Part shown: positions 42,422-53,607 of the stretch, piece after piece
Position numbering within the stretch: the first letter of the stretch is position 1
Layout: each line of letters starts with the position of its first letter
DNA from: Reinekea marina
GTDB lineage: Bacteria; Pseudomonadota; Gammaproteobacteria; Pseudomonadales; Natronospirillaceae
Direction: 5' to 3'
Assembly: GCF_030409715.1 (NCBI RefSeq)
Contig: NZ_JAUFQI010000001.1
Location: forward strand, 2,158,501 to 2,222,500
DNA: 64,000 nucleotides
The notes under the pieces: generated by a model
Told to the model about the DNA's origin: nothing
Seen by the model: the letters and a program-made list of their open reading frames with translations, nothing else
Databases searched by the model: none
Program-made: the position numbers and the translations under genes

Positions 42422-44614
42422 TCAATAAATAAGGCGTTTTCTGAACGCCGATTCGTAAGATTTTATGTGAATATCAACCTGTGTCACAAAAACATCCAAT
42501 GTGCCTCTTTTTGCGGTATTTGCTAACGCAATTTTCTCTGATTCAAACCAAGAACGTATTGCGGTTGCTGGCCAACTGCCACGAGCCATATCAGCCCCAC
42601 TGTTTACAAAAAACGCTTCTTTATTCGCCTTTAGCCAGTCGGTCGCACTACTCGATGCACTGCCATGATGACCGAGCACAACGACATCAAATGGCAGCAG
42701 TTGCGGGTAAGCCTGCATTAGAAAATATTCAACGTTTTTCCCTGCGTCCCCCGTTAAAATAATTCGTTTACCTACATGCTCAATCACAAGCACACAGGAT
42801 TGATCATTATCGTTTTTCTGCAGGTTATAGGGCACCGGAATAAAAAATGAATGATCGTTTACAAATGGCGCATCATGGCAATTCTCAGAAGGAATGGGCA
42901 ATAAGCCAGGTTGACCGCCAAATAGTTTGGCCGAAGGGTGCTGCTCTAAAACATCTAACACGCCCGCAGAATGGTCACTGTCTGAATGAGAAACGATCAA
43001 TGCGTCGATATTTGGTACTAGCGATGATAATTTACGAGCGTAAATACTGTCTTCTTGGCCTATTCGTCCTCCTGTATCAAATAGTACGGTGCCACTGGGT
43101 GTTTTTATCAGTACGGCCAATCCGTGACCAACATCAAAAAATCGTAACACTACATTAGTATTGGGTTGTTGATTAAGTTTAATAGGATTAATAACCGCCA
43201 CTGGCCACACAGCCAATGCAGACAAACTAAAAAGCCATATTATTTTTTTCTCTGGCTGCCAAACCAAAAACAAAACCAACAACACAATGCTTAACGCTAT
43301 ATATGCGTAAAGTGTATTCCCTTCAACGCCAAAAGTAGCCGATTGCTTCATCAGGTCTAAACTACGTTCAGCAAACCATTCAAACACCCCTACCAATAGG
43401 GATGGCTGCCATAGCATTAAAATGGCCAGCGGAAAAATCACAAAAGTGATAAATGGACTAGCAAGTAGGTTTATAAAAAAACCCAAAGCATTAAAAGAAA
43501 GGCCATAAAAGTAGCTCCAAAATAAAGATAGCAAGCTCATCAACAGCTGAAACAAAAACAAAGCCGTAATCTTTGAAACATTCGCAAACAGTTGCCAACG
43601 AATCGCTACAATAATCAACAATACCGACCCAAAGCTAAGCCAGTTGCCAATACTCAGCCAAGTTTGCGGATACAACAGTAATACAATGATTGCAGCCATC
43701 AGAATGCTACGATACGCCGACAACTTTACACTCAGTACCACGCACACTAATGGTACCAATGCCATTATTAATGCGCGTAATGCGGGTATGGGCCAACCAA
43801 TAAAAGCCACATAACTCGTTGTAAGAACAAACACTCCAGCGTAACGTATTTCTAATGGTAAACGATACATAGGCGACAATACCCAACCTATTCCAAAACA
43901 TAATCCGTGGGCAATTAACGCAATAATTCCAATATGAAACCCACTCACTACGAACATGTGGGCTAACTGATTACTGGCCAAAAGTGCTTTTAACTCGGCG
44001 CTCATTGCTGAAGACCAGCCTAAAACCAATGCCGCCCACAACTGTTGGTGGCTTTCATCAGAAAAGTACGGTTGGGCTTTGCGATTTAATTGAAACATCA
44101 AACGATCGTTAATATAACTTCGCTCTAGCTTTACCAACGATACTTTTGCATCTATTTTTTGAGAAAAATAATATTGATCGGCATTAAATTGCCCTGGTAA
44201 CAATTGTCCAAATGGCTGCTTCACTCTAAAAATGCCAACGATACACAACCCCGGCGAGTTAACGAGTTCAAACTTAGCGCCAATGGCGGCAGATACTCGG
44301 CGTAATTTTAGTTCATCTGGCTGCGATACAATAAATGCATTACCTAGCATTACATCGTCATAGTGTTTAAAGATAGAGTCAGCACAAATAGTTAGCTCAA
44401 ATTGATCGTGCTGATATTGAATCGGCAAGGTATGTGTCGATTGCACCTGTAACGTAGCAATGCAAATACTGCCAAAAGCGATAATGCTTAACGCACATCG
44501 GATAGAAACCAGTTGCCCAGTAATAGATAAAAAAATGAGATAGGAGGCCGCCCAAACTATACCGTAGTGAAACCACAGCCATGGAATTAGCAACAACCCA
44601 GCGTACGCAAACAT
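42422..44614 (-). CDS. comEC: DNA internalisation-related competence protein ComEC/Rec2
   Basis: Protein of 730 residues. An N-terminal DUF4131 region is followed by a Competence domain with many helices (HMFVVSGFHIGIIALIAHGL) and a metallo-beta-lactamase-like domain (FDVGHGLAVLIKTPSGTVLFDTG, VSHSDSDHSAGV, VLGHHGSASS). It forms the inner-membrane channel for single-stranded DNA in natural transformation. Presence next to a large cassette array suggests one entry route for new cassettes, as inference. Confidence 0.96.
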   Translation of the reverse strand: MFAYAGLLLIPWLWFHYGIVWAASYLIFLSITGQLVSIRCALSIIAFGSICIATLQVQSTHTLPIQYQHDQFELTICADSIFKHYDDVMLGNAFIVSQPDELKLRRVSAAIGAKFELVNSPGLCIVGIFRVKQPFGQLLPGQFNADQYYFSQKIDAKVSLVKLERSYINDRLMFQLNRKAQPYFSDESHQQLWAALVLGWSSAMSAELKALLASNQLAHMFVVSGFHIGIIALIAHGLCFGIGWVLSPMYRLPLEIRYAGVFVLTTSYVAFIGWPIPALRALIMALVPLVCVVLSVKLSAYRSILMAAIIVLLLYPQTWLSIGNWLSFGSVLLIIVAIRWQLFANVSKITALFLFQLLMSLLSLFWSYFYGLSFNALGFFINLLASPFITFVIFPLAILMLWQPSLLVGVFEWFAERSLDLMKQSATFGVEGNTLYAYIALSIVLLVLFLVWQPEKKIIWLFSLSALAVWPVAVINPIKLNQQPNTNVVLRFFDVGHGLAVLIKTPSGTVLFDTGGRIGQEDSIYARKLSSLVPNIDALIVSHSDSDHSAGVLDVLEQHPSAKLFGGQPGLLPIPSENCHDAPFVNDHSFFIPVPYNLQKNDNDQSCVLVIEHVGKRIILTGDAGKNVEYFLMQAYPQLLPFDVVVLGHHGSASSSATDWLKANKEAFFVNSGADMARGSWPATAIRSWFESEKIALANTAKRGTLDVFVTQVDIHIKSYESAFRKRLIY

Positions 44615-44643
44615 CCTTGTTCACCATAGCCAGTTTATTAGTA

Positions 44644-45330
44644 TTAGGTCACCTTTTCTAAATGACCTTTCGATAACTTAAATTGTATCGGTATGTGGTT
44701 TGCCCAGTCTTGGTTGTGCGTCACAATTACAAAGCTTGCATTAAACTGTTCGTTTAATGATTCGATCAACTTTTGGGCCTGCTCAGAGCTGACTTCATCT
44801 AAATTACCAGTAGGCTCATCCATTAACACCACGGCCGGCTTGTTAATCAAGGCTCTTGCTATCGCTACTCGCTGACGCTCACCTCCAGAAAGTTCACCAG
44901 GGCGGTGACGCATTCTGTCTCCTAACCCCACACTGCTTAGCAAATGCTCAGCATACTGACGAGATTCCGCACTCACCTTGCCAACAATCCGGCACGGCAT
45001 CAATACGTTATCGAGCGCTGAAAACTCAGGCAGTAAATGATGAAACTGAAACACGAAACCCATGTGTTTATTGCGGGCTTTGGCTTTGGCTTTATCCGAT
45101 AAATTGGCCAAATTCTCCCCGGCCATTAATACTTCGCCTTGGCTGGGTTCGTCTAAACCGGCCAACAAATTTAACAAGGTTGTTTTACCCGATCCACTGG
45201 TGCCAACTATGCTGGCCATTTCACCCGCTGAAATATCAAATGAAATGTTTTTCAACACATCAATCGATTCGTGTCCTAGTTTGAAAGAGCGCGATACCGA
45301 CTGACACGACAAAACAGAATTAGGATTCAT
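44644..45330 (-). CDS. lolD: Lipoprotein-releasing ABC ATPase
   Basis: Powers release of lipoproteins to LolA. 228 residues: Walker A GTSGSGKTT, signature LSGGERQRVAIARAL, Walker B VVLMDEPTGNLD. ATG 45330 overlaps the LolC stop by 11 nt, so the pair is translationally coupled. A longer start at 45366 lies inside lolC. Confidence 0.95.
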   Translation of the reverse strand: MNPNSVLSCQSVSRSFKLGHESIDVLKNISFDISAGEMASIVGTSGSGKTTLLNLLAGLDEPSQGEVLMAGENLANLSDKAKAKARNKHMGFVFQFHHLLPEFSALDNVLMPCRIVGKVSAESRQYAEHLLSSVGLGDRMRHRPGELSGGERQRVAIARALINKPAVVLMDEPTGNLDEVSSEQAQKLIESLNEQFNASFVIVTHNQDWANHIPIQFKLSKGHLEKVT

Positions 45331-46564
45331 AACGCAGCACCTCCGCTGGTGAAATTCGAGAAGCACGCCAAGCTGGATAAATAGTAGACAAAGCCGCTAT
45401 AACAAAAGCACTGATCGACACAGTATAAATATCGCCCACCTGTAGCTGAGATGGTATGTAACTGATGAAATAAACGTTTGCGTTTAGAAACTCAATATTA
45501 AATGCGCTTTCTATCCAGGCAATTATATCGGCAATGGTTAATGCCCCTAAAATGCCTAAAAGTGTACCGACTACAATGCCCAACGCGCCAATGACAGTAC
45601 CCTGAACAATGAATATTCCCATTACTTGGCTACGAGTTGCGCCAATAGTACGAAGTACCGCAATTTCGCCTTGCTTATCGGTCACTAGCATCACTAAGCT
45701 CGATACTATGTTAAACCCGGCCACAGCAATGACCATAAACAGCAACAGTCCCACCATTCGCTTTTCCATTTGGATGGCTTGGAATAAGTTGCCTTGAGTC
45801 ACACTCCAGTCGCTCACTCGGTAATACCCTTCGAGTGATTGACCGGCCTCTTTGGCTATTGAACGAGCTTTGAATAAATCATCAACCTTCAGCTGAATGC
45901 CATCAACAGCGTTGCCGTATTGCAATACCTTGGCTAGGTCATTTAAATTAAACACAGCCAAAGACTGATCAACTTCGGCACCTACTTTAAAAATACCAGA
46001 AACTGTAAACCGCTTGAATCGGGGTTGAATACCCGCAATATTGACCGATAATTGAGGCACCAGTACGGTAATTTTATCACCAACATAAGCTCCAATTGAA
46101 CGTGCGAGGTTATCGCCTAATATCACGTTAAATTCACCTTCGGCCAAATTTTCGATATCACCTTCCAGTAAATGATTAGGTAATATAGAAACCGTAGACA
46201 CAGTACTGGGCTCTATACCACTGAGCAAAGCGCCTTTAGTTTGTCGGCTACCTACAAGCATGCCTTGCGTTTGAACATAAGCTGAAGCCCCTAAAACTCT
46301 TGGGTGTTCTAAAGCAATTGCCCTAACCTGTTCGGCATTAGTCATTTCACCAGGCTGTGAAATAGTGGCGTGTGGCACCATGCCTAAAATTCGTGTGCGT
46401 AATTCTCTATCGAAGCCATTCATCACCGAAAGCACGATAATCAACACGGCGACACCTAAGGTAAGGCCAATCATAGAAACAGCAGAGATAAACGAAATAA
46501 AGTGATTTCGTCGTTTCGCACGTATATAGCGCAACCCAATATACAGCGGTAAGCTTTGAAACAT
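45320..46564 (-). CDS. lolC: Lipoprotein-releasing permease LolC/LolE
   Basis: Protein of 414 residues with four helices in the MacB-like layout: N-terminal MFQSLPLYIGLRYIRAKRRNHFISFISAVSMIGLTLGVAVLII and three near the C-terminus (LLLFMVIAVAGFNIVSSLVMLV and onwards). Start ATG 46564 is chosen because LolC-type proteins begin with the LYIGLRYIRAKR motif. Only one such permease is seen, so it may form a homodimer (LolF-like). Confidence 0.93.
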   Translation of the reverse strand: MFQSLPLYIGLRYIRAKRRNHFISFISAVSMIGLTLGVAVLIIVLSVMNGFDRELRTRILGMVPHATISQPGEMTNAEQVRAIALEHPRVLGASAYVQTQGMLVGSRQTKGALLSGIEPSTVSTVSILPNHLLEGDIENLAEGEFNVILGDNLARSIGAYVGDKITVLVPQLSVNIAGIQPRFKRFTVSGIFKVGAEVDQSLAVFNLNDLAKVLQYGNAVDGIQLKVDDLFKARSIAKEAGQSLEGYYRVSDWSVTQGNLFQAIQMEKRMVGLLLFMVIAVAGFNIVSSLVMLVTDKQGEIAVLRTIGATRSQVMGIFIVQGTVIGALGIVVGTLLGILGALTIADIIAWIESAFNIEFLNANVYFISYIPSQLQVGDIYTVSISAFVIAALSTIYPAWRASRISPAEVLRYES

Positions 46565-46656
46565 ACAGATATCCAAAATTTGCGGCAAGTCGCCACTATA
46601 TTGACTACAATGGCATAATTAGATTCATTTTACATAACAATGACAACGAGCCCAAT

Positions 46657-47208
46657 ATGCCTGACGTTTCCAATGATAACCGCGATTCTTTTCGAGTAGA
46701 CATGAATGCCGTGGTACAGCTTAAACCGGTTGATGAAGACACCGTCAATGGCTCAGATTGCTTCCCAGAATTGATCACCCTTTCAATGATGATGGAAGCC
46801 AACCATATCGATACTGAAATCAATGCACTGAGTGAACGAATTAAAGATTTATCTGTTCAGAAAACACTCAAGTTAATGCAAAAGAAAATAGATTTAACCT
46901 TGAAAGCTCAAGAAATTGAAAAGGTTCAAAACTTTGGATTAAAGCCGCAACCTTTAAACATTGGTGAAGGCGGTTGTTCGTTTTCCAGTAACGCTAGCGT
47001 GAACATTGGAGACCGAGTGGCTTTAGCGATTATTCAAAGTTCGCATTTTTTCACCTTTTTTCCAATTGCTCATGTAGTTGAAATTACGCAGAGCGATACT
47101 AACCCTCAGTTGCATTTAGCGTTTGAAAAGCTAACAGAGTCAGACAATACCATTTTAATGCAGCAGCTGTTTAAAATTCAAACATCCCAACCGCGTTCAG
47201 AATCTTAA
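46657..47208 (+). CDS. PilZ-like domain protein
   Basis: Protein of 183 residues. The N-terminal RDSFRVDMNAVV carries the RxxxR motif, and LNIGEGGCSFSSNASVNIGDRVAL resembles the (D/N)xSxxG element of cyclic-di-GMP-binding PilZ domains. A helical insert of about 60 residues separates the two. Divergent from lolCD and convergent with dinG. Actual ligand binding is not shown. Confidence 0.8.
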   Translation: MPDVSNDNRDSFRVDMNAVVQLKPVDEDTVNGSDCFPELITLSMMMEANHIDTEINALSERIKDLSVQKTLKLMQKKIDLTLKAQEIEKVQNFGLKPQPLNIGEGGCSFSSNASVNIGDRVALAIIQSSHFFTFFPIAHVVEITQSDTNPQLHLAFEKLTESDNTILMQQLFKIQTSQPRSES

Positions 47209-47238
47209 TTAGAACCTGTAAACGCAAACAAACAGGCT

Positions 47239-49353
47239 TTATTCAATTTCCCAACGGTAACTGGGTAATGAACGCATGACACTCTTTCCATAGCGTTTTT
47301 CAATTATCCGGCGATCCATAAACCAAATGGTGCCAGTATCATTTTCATTACGAACTAAACGCCCACACGCTTGCACCAATCGAATAATGGCTGATGGCAA
47401 CGTCACTAACTGAAAAGGATTGAGCCGTTTTTGCTCTAACCACTGCGAGAGTGTTGCCGTAATCGGGTCATCTGGTGTACCAAAAGGCAATTTAGCTATC
47501 ACTAAATGTGTTAAATAGTTACCGGGTAAATCTACCCCTTCGGCTAAGCTGGCCAACCCAAACAACGTAGAACCGGCCCCACCCTCCAAACGTTCCTTGT
47601 GGTGACTGATGAGCATTGATTTTGGAAGGTCGTCTTGTAAGGTAACAATTTTCTGCCATTCTTCACTTAAGCCTTCATAGGTTTCATGCATTTGAGCACG
47701 TGATGAAAACAGCACCAGGTTACCGGTTTCTTTAGGCAATTGCGTTTCAATGAGTTCGATTATAGACGCGGTGTGCTCAGTCTTTTTAGCTGCATCAACA
47801 GCAATCGCCGGTATTTTAGCGGTTACTGCATTTTGGTAATCAAACGGACTATCTACTCGCAGTACATCCGAGTCATCTTTTAGACCGGCTTGATTCAAAA
47901 AGCGATCGAATTTACCCTCAATAGTGAGTGTGGCAGACGTGACAATGGCCGCGCTGCAACGATTCCACAAATAACTTCTTAAAACATGATTCGCCGATAC
48001 TGGGCTGGTATTTAAGACTAAATCTTGGTTTTCTGGGGTGTCTAACCGTTCAACCCAACGTGCTATTGGGGCGTAATCGGGTGAGTCTTCTTGCAACCAA
48101 TTTGAAACTAGAGTCTTTGCTGGCTCCATTCGTTGAAGCCAACGTCCAACCACGGGCATGGCGTTTTGAAGGTGGTCTTTTTCTTCAATATCTTGCGCAG
48201 AGGCTAACCGTTTTCGAATATTCTCTTCTAAAGCAACAATCGCTAGAAATAGCTGAGTAAATGGGTGATTCAACGGTTCTAATATGGCTGAAAATTCTTC
48301 TATTTGCTCAGGTTGCAGTAATGTTAACGTATTGTTGTCTCTATCTAGGCGGTGATACCAAGGCTGCAATGCCTGCCAAGCAAATGCCAAGTGCTGGTGA
48401 GCGGCGCTCAGCTCATCAACAACCTGATCGAGTAAGTACTCCGATTTCTCACCATAATTCAACTCTAAACGCAGCTTAGGCACTTGCTTCTTCCACTGCT
48501 CGAATTGGTTCAACATATACTTAGCCGTCAGTTGACTGGCAAAATGCATCAGGGCTTTATCGGGTAAATGGTGACCTTCATCAAAAATATAAATCGTGTC
48601 CTCGGGTGCCGGTAAAATTGCACCGCCACCGAGGGATAAATCGGCCATCACTAAATCGTGGTTGGCGATGATTACATCGGCTTCTTCTAGCTCGTTTCTA
48701 GCCTCAAAGAATGGGCAATTCTGAAAATGCGGACAACGTCTATTCAAACATTCACGGTGCGTCGATGTTAGGGTTTGCCAAATTTTATCATCCACTTTCT
48801 CTGGCAACTGATCCCGATCACCACTCCATGCACCTCGACCAAAATCGGTCATAAGTTCATTGTATATATTTAATGTGGCCTCATCGGCTTCCATAGTCTC
48901 TTCAAACAAAGACATCGCCACCACAGTGCCGCTGTAGAACTGAATCAGCTGCTCCAGTTTGTGTGTGCACAAATAGCGACCGCGGCCTTTTGCGAGCACC
49001 GCTTTAAACTTTAAATTGGTATTCTTTTCTATATCCGGGATGTCTTTATTGACGACCTGCTCTTGCAACGCCACTGTCGCGGTGGCGATAACCAATTTCT
49101 TTTCAAAAGCTTGAGCCATAGGAATAGCACTTAAAGCATAGCCGACGGTTTTACCGGTACCAGTACCGGCTTCAATAACCGCTATTGGCGCTTGACCAAT
49201 TTTATTGCCCTCGCTATCGACTTCCATTCGCGACAAACTGCGGGCTATCTGAGCCAGCATGTGTTTTTGTCCGTAACGAGATTTAAGCTCGCGAGCGTCA
49301 AGATAGTGTGAATATGCCGATTGAATGGTCGATTTTACAGTGTCAGTTAACAT
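47239..49353 (-). CDS. dinG: ATP-dependent DNA helicase DinG
   Basis: Protein of 704 residues, XPD-like 5'-3' helicase. Walker A EAGTGTGKT; four Fe-S cysteines at RYLC and CLNRRCPHFQNC; DEAH-like box FDEGHHL; terminal motifs SLAEGVDLPG and QACGRLVRNENDTG. It helps resolve R-loops and stress-associated structures. Confidence 0.96.
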   Translation of the reverse strand: MLTDTVKSTIQSAYSHYLDARELKSRYGQKHMLAQIARSLSRMEVDSEGNKIGQAPIAVIEAGTGTGKTVGYALSAIPMAQAFEKKLVIATATVALQEQVVNKDIPDIEKNTNLKFKAVLAKGRGRYLCTHKLEQLIQFYSGTVVAMSLFEETMEADEATLNIYNELMTDFGRGAWSGDRDQLPEKVDDKIWQTLTSTHRECLNRRCPHFQNCPFFEARNELEEADVIIANHDLVMADLSLGGGAILPAPEDTIYIFDEGHHLPDKALMHFASQLTAKYMLNQFEQWKKQVPKLRLELNYGEKSEYLLDQVVDELSAAHQHLAFAWQALQPWYHRLDRDNNTLTLLQPEQIEEFSAILEPLNHPFTQLFLAIVALEENIRKRLASAQDIEEKDHLQNAMPVVGRWLQRMEPAKTLVSNWLQEDSPDYAPIARWVERLDTPENQDLVLNTSPVSANHVLRSYLWNRCSAAIVTSATLTIEGKFDRFLNQAGLKDDSDVLRVDSPFDYQNAVTAKIPAIAVDAAKKTEHTASIIELIETQLPKETGNLVLFSSRAQMHETYEGLSEEWQKIVTLQDDLPKSMLISHHKERLEGGAGSTLFGLASLAEGVDLPGNYLTHLVIAKLPFGTPDDPITATLSQWLEQKRLNPFQLVTLPSAIIRLVQACGRLVRNENDTGTIWFMDRRIIEKRYGKSVMRSLPSYRWEIE

Positions 49354-49405
49354 TTAAACTTGGTTTCGGTGAGAAGGCGGCTACAATAGCCTACTTTCTA
49401 ATTAA

Positions 49406-50263
<858 letters not shown>

Positions 50264-50292
50264 TCAGTGCTCCTTTCATTCTAACTCAAACC

Positions 50293-50334
50293 GAGGTACT
50301 GCAGCACGGGGTCATCCCATGTTTGCAGAACCTC
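50293..50334. other. Imperfect inverted repeat between kdsA and kdsC
   Basis: GAGGTACTGCA pairs with TGCAGAACCTC around a GC-rich loop GGGGTCATCCC. It lies between convergent genes with no T-run, so it may be a weak terminator or a repeat element. Confidence 0.4.
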
Positions 50335-50372
50335 AGAGTGTGCAAACTTACTAAAGCTAAAGCGTTGGTTTT

Positions 50373-50933
50373 CTATATCGTTCTTTTGCGTTCAAAATCG
50401 GCCGACATAGATTTTTCGTAAGCTAATTTGTATTTGCCTTGAGCTTTCAAAAGAAGGTCACATACATGACGTGCTACACCTTCACCGCCCTTCTTGGGCA
50501 CAATGTAATCAACATTTTCAAGTACGTAATCGTATGCATCACTCGGACACATAGACACCCCAACAACGTTGATGGCAGGAATATCGACCATATCGTCGCC
50601 TACAAAAGCTACTTCTTCTAATGGTAATCCCAGTTTCGAAGCCAATTCAGTCACTTTGTTTTGTTTATTTTTAACACCCGGAAAGTAATACTTAATACCC
50701 AACTCACTAATACGCTTTGCCACCATTTTAGAATCTTTTGCAGTAACAATGGCAACTTGAATACCCATATCAGACAATAACTTTAGGCCAACACCATCAC
50801 GAACGTGAAACACCTTGATAGCTTCACCTTGTTCGGTGTAATACAGTTTACCATCTGTTAAAACACCATCGACATCAAATACGACTAACGACAGTTTGGA
50901 CAGTTTTTTATTTAGCTCGCTTGAAATTTCCAT
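50373..50933 (-). CDS. kdsC: 3-deoxy-D-manno-octulosonate 8-phosphate phosphatase
   Basis: HAD phosphatase removing phosphate from Kdo-8-P. 186 residues with motif I FDVDGVLTDG, GVGLKLLSDMGIQVAIVTAKDS, and GDDMVDIPAI. It works directly after KdsA and is convergent with it. The end ADFERKRTI is typical. It starts 5 nt after the HTH gene. Confidence 0.95.
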   Translation of the reverse strand: MEISSELNKKLSKLSLVVFDVDGVLTDGKLYYTEQGEAIKVFHVRDGVGLKLLSDMGIQVAIVTAKDSKMVAKRISELGIKYYFPGVKNKQNKVTELASKLGLPLEEVAFVGDDMVDIPAINVVGVSMCPSDAYDYVLENVDYIVPKKGGEGVARHVCDLLLKAQGKYKLAYEKSMSADFERKRTI

Positions 50934-50938
50934 TACGT

Positions 50939-51172
50939 TTACCCAAAGAGATCAAAGTTAGGACCTTCAGCATCGGCATCCGTATTGAGCCAATTTGCAG
51001 GTTTACTAAAGGTTTGTTCAATTTGCCGCTGAAGCGTAGCAGACAGCTTTTTTTTGCCGTCACAATAAGCAGCGGCATGTTCTTCTGATATTCCTAAACA
51101 ATGGGCGAACTCGATCGAACTGATCATGTTTTCGTCTAAAATTTCTTGTAATTTTTTAACTTGCTCTGTCAT
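50939..51172 (-). CDS. Small helix-turn-helix protein
   Basis: Protein of 77 residues. KKLQEILDENMISSIEFAHCLGISEEHAAAYCDGKKKLSATLQRQIEQTF is a short XRE-like HTH resembling HigA/DUF2384-type DNA binders. It precedes kdsC by 5 nt and likely shares a transcript. The target is unknown. Confidence 0.78.
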   Translation of the reverse strand: MTEQVKKLQEILDENMISSIEFAHCLGISEEHAAAYCDGKKKLSATLQRQIEQTFSKPANWLNTDADAEGPNFDLFG

Positions 51173-51186
51173 TGTTTACTCCAATG

Positions 51187-51212
51187 AAAAAGGCTGCAAA
51201 TGCAGCCTTTAT
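51187..51212. terminator. Terminator downstream of ppiD
   Basis: AAAGGCTGCA/TGCAGCCTTT hairpin with A- and T-rich flanks, 25 bp left of the ppiD stop. Confidence 0.85.
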
Positions 51213-51236
51213 TAAACACCGAATGTACTTGGTATT

Positions 51237-53063
51237 CTACTGTCGGACTTTAATGTCTGCAGCCGCTCGTGCCGCGTTGAACACTACTTGATACTGGCTG
51301 TTGCTAGATGCTTGTTCTAGCCAGCTTGCTGCACTAGCAATATCAGCTTCCGTAACTTCACCATCAATTACGTTAGTGACAGCAACGGCATACGCTTCAT
51401 TACCTTGCACGGCAGAACCAAAACTGATTGTTTCTGGTTTCGGCAAACTGAATGCTGTTTCAACAACATCAACAGGCAAGTCTGATTGATTGCGATCAAT
51501 ACCATTCGCCAAGGTCCAAGCACTTATGTCAGCACCTTCAGAAGCTGCAGACTCAGCCGCGGCTGCCATTAACTCAACTGACTTCTCAGCTGTTAACTGC
51601 GCAACGATCGTTTCTTTCACAGACTCTAATGGCTCTACTTGCTCTGCAACATAGTCAGATTTTTGAACCACCACTAAATCGCCATTAGCGAGTGTGGCGA
51701 CATCACTGATTACACCATCTACCGTTACTTGATCAGAAAACGCAATGGCTTGGAAAGCAGATTCAGACATTAACGGGTTTACTGTAGAACGAGTTAACCA
51801 ATCTGTATTCTGAACATCGACAAAAAATGCACTGGCAACATCTTCAATGTTGTCATTCGCATAAGCTTCATCCGCTAATTGAGATTCTAATAATATGAGT
51901 TCGTCTCGTGCTTTGCGGTCACGAACGTCTGCTTCTAAATCTGCCTTCATTTCTGCGAAGGGTTTAGCTTGTTCAGATTTTATAGAATCTAAACGAATGA
52001 TATGAGTACCGTATTGAGTTTCTACCAAACCAGACAGTTGCCCTGCTTCGGTTAAAGCACTCGCCGCTTCATTAAATTCAGCAACAAATACACCGTCGAC
52101 TAAAACACCTAAAGAACCGCCAAATTCCGCACTGCCAGGATCATCTGAAAGTTCTTTTGCCATTGCAGAAAAGTCTTCACCTTCATTTAATCGATCTAAT
52201 GCAGATTGCGCCGCAGCTTGGTTGTCTTCTTTTTCAGCAAATAAGATATGCGAAATTTCACGTTCTGAACTTGAGCTAACCGAAGCTACATAAGATTCAT
52301 ATGCACTCTGTAAATCTTCGTCAGTTACAATAGCTTGCTCAGCAATTGATTCTTTTGAAAGCACAACGTACTTCAGCTTAACCTTTTCTTCACTCATGAA
52401 TAGGTTACTGTTTTCATCGTAAAAAGTTTGAATTTCTTCGTCGGTTAACTCTACGTCGCTTTCGAAATCTGCAGCAACAAACGTTTTATAAGCCACATCG
52501 CGCATTTGCTTATCGAGCTTCGCTAATTGCAGAGCTGATTCCTCAATATTAAACGCACTGCCAAATACACCGGCCTGGAACTGGCTTAGGGCATTGCTTT
52601 TTTGCTCACGAGCAATAAAAGTTTGATGGGTATAACCAGAACTTGAAAGTACTCGAAGGTAGGTGTTTTGATCGAATACACCATTCACTTGAAAGGCTTC
52701 TACACTGCCAAGCGACTCAAGTATTTGCTGTTCTGAAATTTCAAACCCCATGTTTGATGCTAATTGAGATTGAATTTCTTGGTTTACTAAATTGCTCACC
52801 ACTTGATTGCGTAAAAATGGCGAGTTACTTAATTGTGCCGCCGCCTCAGCACCATATTGCTGTGCTAATTCTTGTTGGCGCGTGTTTAGCATAATTTGAT
52901 ATTCCGCTTCGGAAATATCTTGTCCGTTTACGGTAGCAGGTGAAGAATTACCCGCGATCGACATAATTGATTCGGCACCAAATAATACAAATGTGATTAC
53001 AACGAGACCAACGATAATCTTACCGGGAGTGCCCTTTGCGGAGTTACGAAAGGTATCGAGCAT
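51237..53063 (-). CDS. ppiD: SurA/PpiD-type peptidyl-prolyl isomerase
   Basis: Membrane-anchored periplasmic chaperone, 608 residues. An N-terminal helix (GKIIVGLVVITFVLFGAESIM), a SurA-N-like helical domain and a parvulin domain (REISHILFAEKEDN...FGGSLGVLVDG...FNEAASALTEAGQLSGLVETQYGTHIIRLD) are all visible. Its position after hupB and lon is the conserved gammaproteobacterial order. Confidence 0.95.
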   Translation of the reverse strand: MLDTFRNSAKGTPGKIIVGLVVITFVLFGAESIMSIAGNSSPATVNGQDISEAEYQIMLNTRQQELAQQYGAEAAAQLSNSPFLRNQVVSNLVNQEIQSQLASNMGFEISEQQILESLGSVEAFQVNGVFDQNTYLRVLSSSGYTHQTFIAREQKSNALSQFQAGVFGSAFNIEESALQLAKLDKQMRDVAYKTFVAADFESDVELTDEEIQTFYDENSNLFMSEEKVKLKYVVLSKESIAEQAIVTDEDLQSAYESYVASVSSSSEREISHILFAEKEDNQAAAQSALDRLNEGEDFSAMAKELSDDPGSAEFGGSLGVLVDGVFVAEFNEAASALTEAGQLSGLVETQYGTHIIRLDSIKSEQAKPFAEMKADLEADVRDRKARDELILLESQLADEAYANDNIEDVASAFFVDVQNTDWLTRSTVNPLMSESAFQAIAFSDQVTVDGVISDVATLANGDLVVVQKSDYVAEQVEPLESVKETIVAQLTAEKSVELMAAAAESAASEGADISAWTLANGIDRNQSDLPVDVVETAFSLPKPETISFGSAVQGNEAYAVAVTNVIDGEVTEADIASAASWLEQASSNSQYQVVFNAARAAADIKVRQ

Positions 53064-53175
53064 TTAATTTCCAACCTGGCTCTAAAGCTTGAAGTAAATA
53101 AAAAAAAAGCGCATCTCACGACACGCTGTTATCCAATAATTTGGAGTGGTGAGCACATAGGCTCACCGAACAATC

Positions 53176-53448
53176 TTAGTTAACTGCGTCTTTTAAAGCT
53201 TTACCAGCTTTGAAGCTAGGCACAGTGGCCGCAGCAATTTGGATTGGATCGCCAGTTTGTGGGTTACGGCCAGTACGTGCAGCACGCTCTTTCACAGAAA
53301 AAGTACCAAAACCAACTAAAACAACTTGATCACCTTCTTTCAATGCACCAGTGATTGACTCAACCATTGCATCTAATGCACGACCAGCAGCAGCTTTTGA
53401 AAGATCCGCAGACGCAGCAACTGCATCAATTAATTCAGACTTATTCAC
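53176..53448 (-). CDS. hupB: DNA-binding protein HU-beta
   Basis: Histone-like dimer of 90 residues: [27 protein letters not shown], then the [42 protein letters not shown] arm. It also assists site-specific recombination in other systems. The gene sits between lon and ppiD as in many gammaproteobacteria. Confidence 0.98.
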   Translation of the reverse strand: MNKSELIDAVAASADLSKAAAGRALDAMVESITGALKEGDQVVLVGFGTFSVKERAARTGRNPQTGDPIQIAAATVPSFKAGKALKDAVN

Positions 53449-53607
53449 ACTATTCCCCTTTACTTTGTTTTATTAATACCAAAGTGATCATATCACCAAA
53501 AATATTTCTATTTTTAGCGTCAACAACCCTTTGTTAATGTTTTTTATAATTTCACACTAAATCCAACGCCAATTTATACCAGCCTGCAAAAACTAAAGTC
53601 AAGCCGA

